From: Phascolarctobacterium sp.
GTDB lineage: Bacteria > Bacillota > Negativicutes > Acidaminococcales > Acidaminococcaceae
Direction of reading: 5' to 3'
Assembly (NCBI GenBank): GCA_022718015.1
Contig: JAIHZV010000063.1
Span: 1 to 6,675 of the forward strand
Length of the DNA stretch: 6,675 nucleotides
Under the pieces are notes generated by a model that worked only from the letters and a program-made list of their open reading frames with translations, did not search any database and was not told where the DNA came from. Made by a program: the position numbers and the translations under genes. Numbering within the stretch: the first letter of the stretch is position 1; every line of letters starts with the position of its first letter. Positions 5,491 through 6,675 of the stretch are shown here, piece by piece.

Positions 5491-6675
5491 TTAGTCTCTC
5501 AGCTTAGCCTTATAAGCTTCGGCAACCTCAGCGATAACCTTCTTCATCGAAGCATCGACCTCAGCATCAGTCAGAGTGCGGTCTGCAGCCTGATAGGTCA
5601 GGTTGAACGCCATAGACTTGCAGCCTGCGGCAACCTGCTTGCCGGTATATATGTCGAAAACACGCACGCCACGCAACAGCTCGCCTGCATGCTCGCGGAT
5701 TACGCCCTCCAGCTCAGAGTTGGTAACCTCTACCGGCACAACAACGGCGATATCGCGGCTCATGCTCGGGAACTTCGGCAGATGCTTGTATTGCGGCACA
5801 TGGGTAGCGCTGGCAACAAGCGGCTCGATTTCCATTTCCAGAACGTAGGTAACCTGGTCTAAGTCGAAATTCTCTTGTACTACAGGATGAACCTCGCCAA
5901 AGGAGCCGATAACCTTGCCCTCGACAACAATGTCGCAGCTCTTGCCCGGATGCAGATAGGGCTGGCCACTGCGAACCATGGTGTAATCGCTAACCTGCAA
6001 TGCTTCGAGCAAGCCTTCAACGATGCCCTTCATATCATAGAAGTCAACAGCGCCCTTCTCCGTGCACCAGTTGAGCTCCTGACGGCTGCCGCTCAGTACG
6101 GCGGTCAGCAGCTGGCGCTCTACAGGATCAGCAGTCAGCGGCAGGCTCTGCGGCAGGAACACACGGCCCACCTCGAACAGAGCAACGCTGCTGTTATGGT
6201 TGCGCAGGTTGAAGGAAGCAGTCTGCAACGCGCTCGGAATCATCGTGGTGCGCATTACGGAGAATGCGTCAGTAATCGGGTTCAGCAGCTCAATGCAGCT
6301 GCGGCGTGCATCATCAGCAGCCAGCAGCATCTTATCATAAGCGTTAGCCTTGATGAAGCTATAGGTCATCATCTCGCTCACGCCAGCGCCAACCATATAA
6401 TCCTGCACAGCATCCTTTACATCGTCCAGCACAGACTGATGGCCTTGGGTAATCGTCAGCTCCGGCTGATGGCTTTCAATGAAGTCATAGCCATGCATAC
6501 GTGCAACCTCTTCACTGATATCAGCATCGCATTCGATATCGCGGCGCCAGGTCGGAGCGGTAACAACAAGCTCCTCGCCCTGCTCTGCAATGCCAAAGCC
6601 CAGCTTGCTCAAAATAGCAATAATTTCCTCGCGGCTGATATTGAAGCCGATGCGGCCATTGATTTTCGCCGGGGT
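5491..6675 (-). CDS. pheT: Phenylalanine--tRNA ligase beta subunit, C-terminal half
   Basis: This is the beta chain of the cytoplasmic alpha2-beta2 enzyme that charges tRNA-Phe with phenylalanine. The frame is open to the right edge (no start codon is needed at 6612), so 394 residues are visible of about 800 usual for the family; the N-terminal tRNA-binding domain and B3/B4 editing region lie outside. Visible residues 1-70 are the B5 domain, with GRIGFNISREEIIAILSKLGF and then TAPTWRRDIECDADISEEVARMHGYD. The catalytic-like core follows, with NPITDAFSVMRTTMIPSALQ near 132-151, FEVGRVF near 167 and GEVHP near 260. The C-terminal ferredoxin-fold anticodon-binding domain runs from about 296 to the end, starting YKHLPKFPSMSRDIAVVVP, and ends at TAA. 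pheS would be expected just upstream, beyond the window. GC content is high and even, as expected for a resident housekeeping gene. Confidence 0.97.
   Translation of the reverse strand, partial: TPAKINGRIGFNISREEIIAILSKLGFGIAEQGEELVVTAPTWRRDIECDADISEEVARMHGYDFIESHQPELTITQGHQSVLDDVKDAVQDYMVGAGVSEMMTYSFIKANAYDKMLLAADDARRSCIELLNPITDAFSVMRTTMIPSALQTASFNLRNHNSSVALFEVGRVFLPQSLPLTADPVERQLLTAVLSGSRQELNWCTEKGAVDFYDMKGIVEGLLEALQVSDYTMVRSGQPYLHPGKSCDIVVEGKVIGSFGEVHPVVQENFDLDQVTYVLEMEIEPLVASATHVPQYKHLPKFPSMSRDIAVVVPVEVTNSELEGVIREHAGELLRGVRVFDIYTGKQVAAGCKSMAFNLTYQAADRTLTDAEVDASMKKVIAEVAEAYKAKLRD

Noticed and set aside
1..6675. CRISPR array, tRNA or rRNA genes
   Set aside because: No regularly spaced repeats, cloverleaf-like segments or rRNA-like sequence were seen on either strand.

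Overview
The window reads almost entirely on the minus strand and probably comes from a Negativicutes bacterium, a Firmicute with an outer membrane. The reason is the combination of a TonB-dependent outer-membrane receptor, a lipoprotein-type ABC binding protein and Firmicute-style ribosome binding sites. This is inference from gene content; no rRNA or other taxonomic marker beyond part of pheT is present.

Read in the direction of transcription (right to left), the window opens inside pheT, the phenylalanyl-tRNA synthetase beta chain (5491-6675; its N-terminal half lies beyond the right edge). The gene ends at a hairpin terminator (5438-5472). Next is a single-gene unit with its own extended -10 promoter. 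It encodes a predicted AAA-ATPase-like/PD-(D/E)XK nuclease fusion of unknown function (3670-5340). That unit ends at a terminator (3624-3660) that is almost the same sequence as the pheT terminator, so the gene is bracketed by a 35-base direct repeat with one mismatch.

The 350-base gap 3320-3669 holds that terminator, an isolated palindrome, a strong-looking sigma-70 promoter (3475-3503) and a leader of about 150 bases with overlapping inverted repeats and a possible 30-codon upstream ORF. The leader precedes a complete TonB-dependent receptor gene (1178-3319). After a hairpin (1126-1156) comes a periplasmic binding-protein lipoprotein gene of the iron-siderophore/heme/cobalamin class (139-1103), which is broken by a frameshift near position 487. 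The next gene (1-146) overlaps its end by 8 bases and runs off the left edge; I do not recognise it.

The receptor and binding protein would work in series: the receptor brings a metal complex across the outer membrane using TonB energy, and the binding protein hands it to an inner-membrane ABC importer, which would have to be encoded outside the window or elsewhere. As read, the binding protein would be truncated, so either this importer arm is broken or there is a base error. Base composition is uneven: pheT, the binding protein and the receptor plug are GC-rich (about 53-65% in rows I counted by hand), while the receptor barrel and the ATPase gene are AT-rich (about 27-33% in sampled rows). 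This suggests a mosaic receptor gene and an acquired ATPase gene. I did not find a clearly new multi-gene system. The most interesting points are the twin terminators around the ATPase gene, the frameshift and the structured receptor leader.
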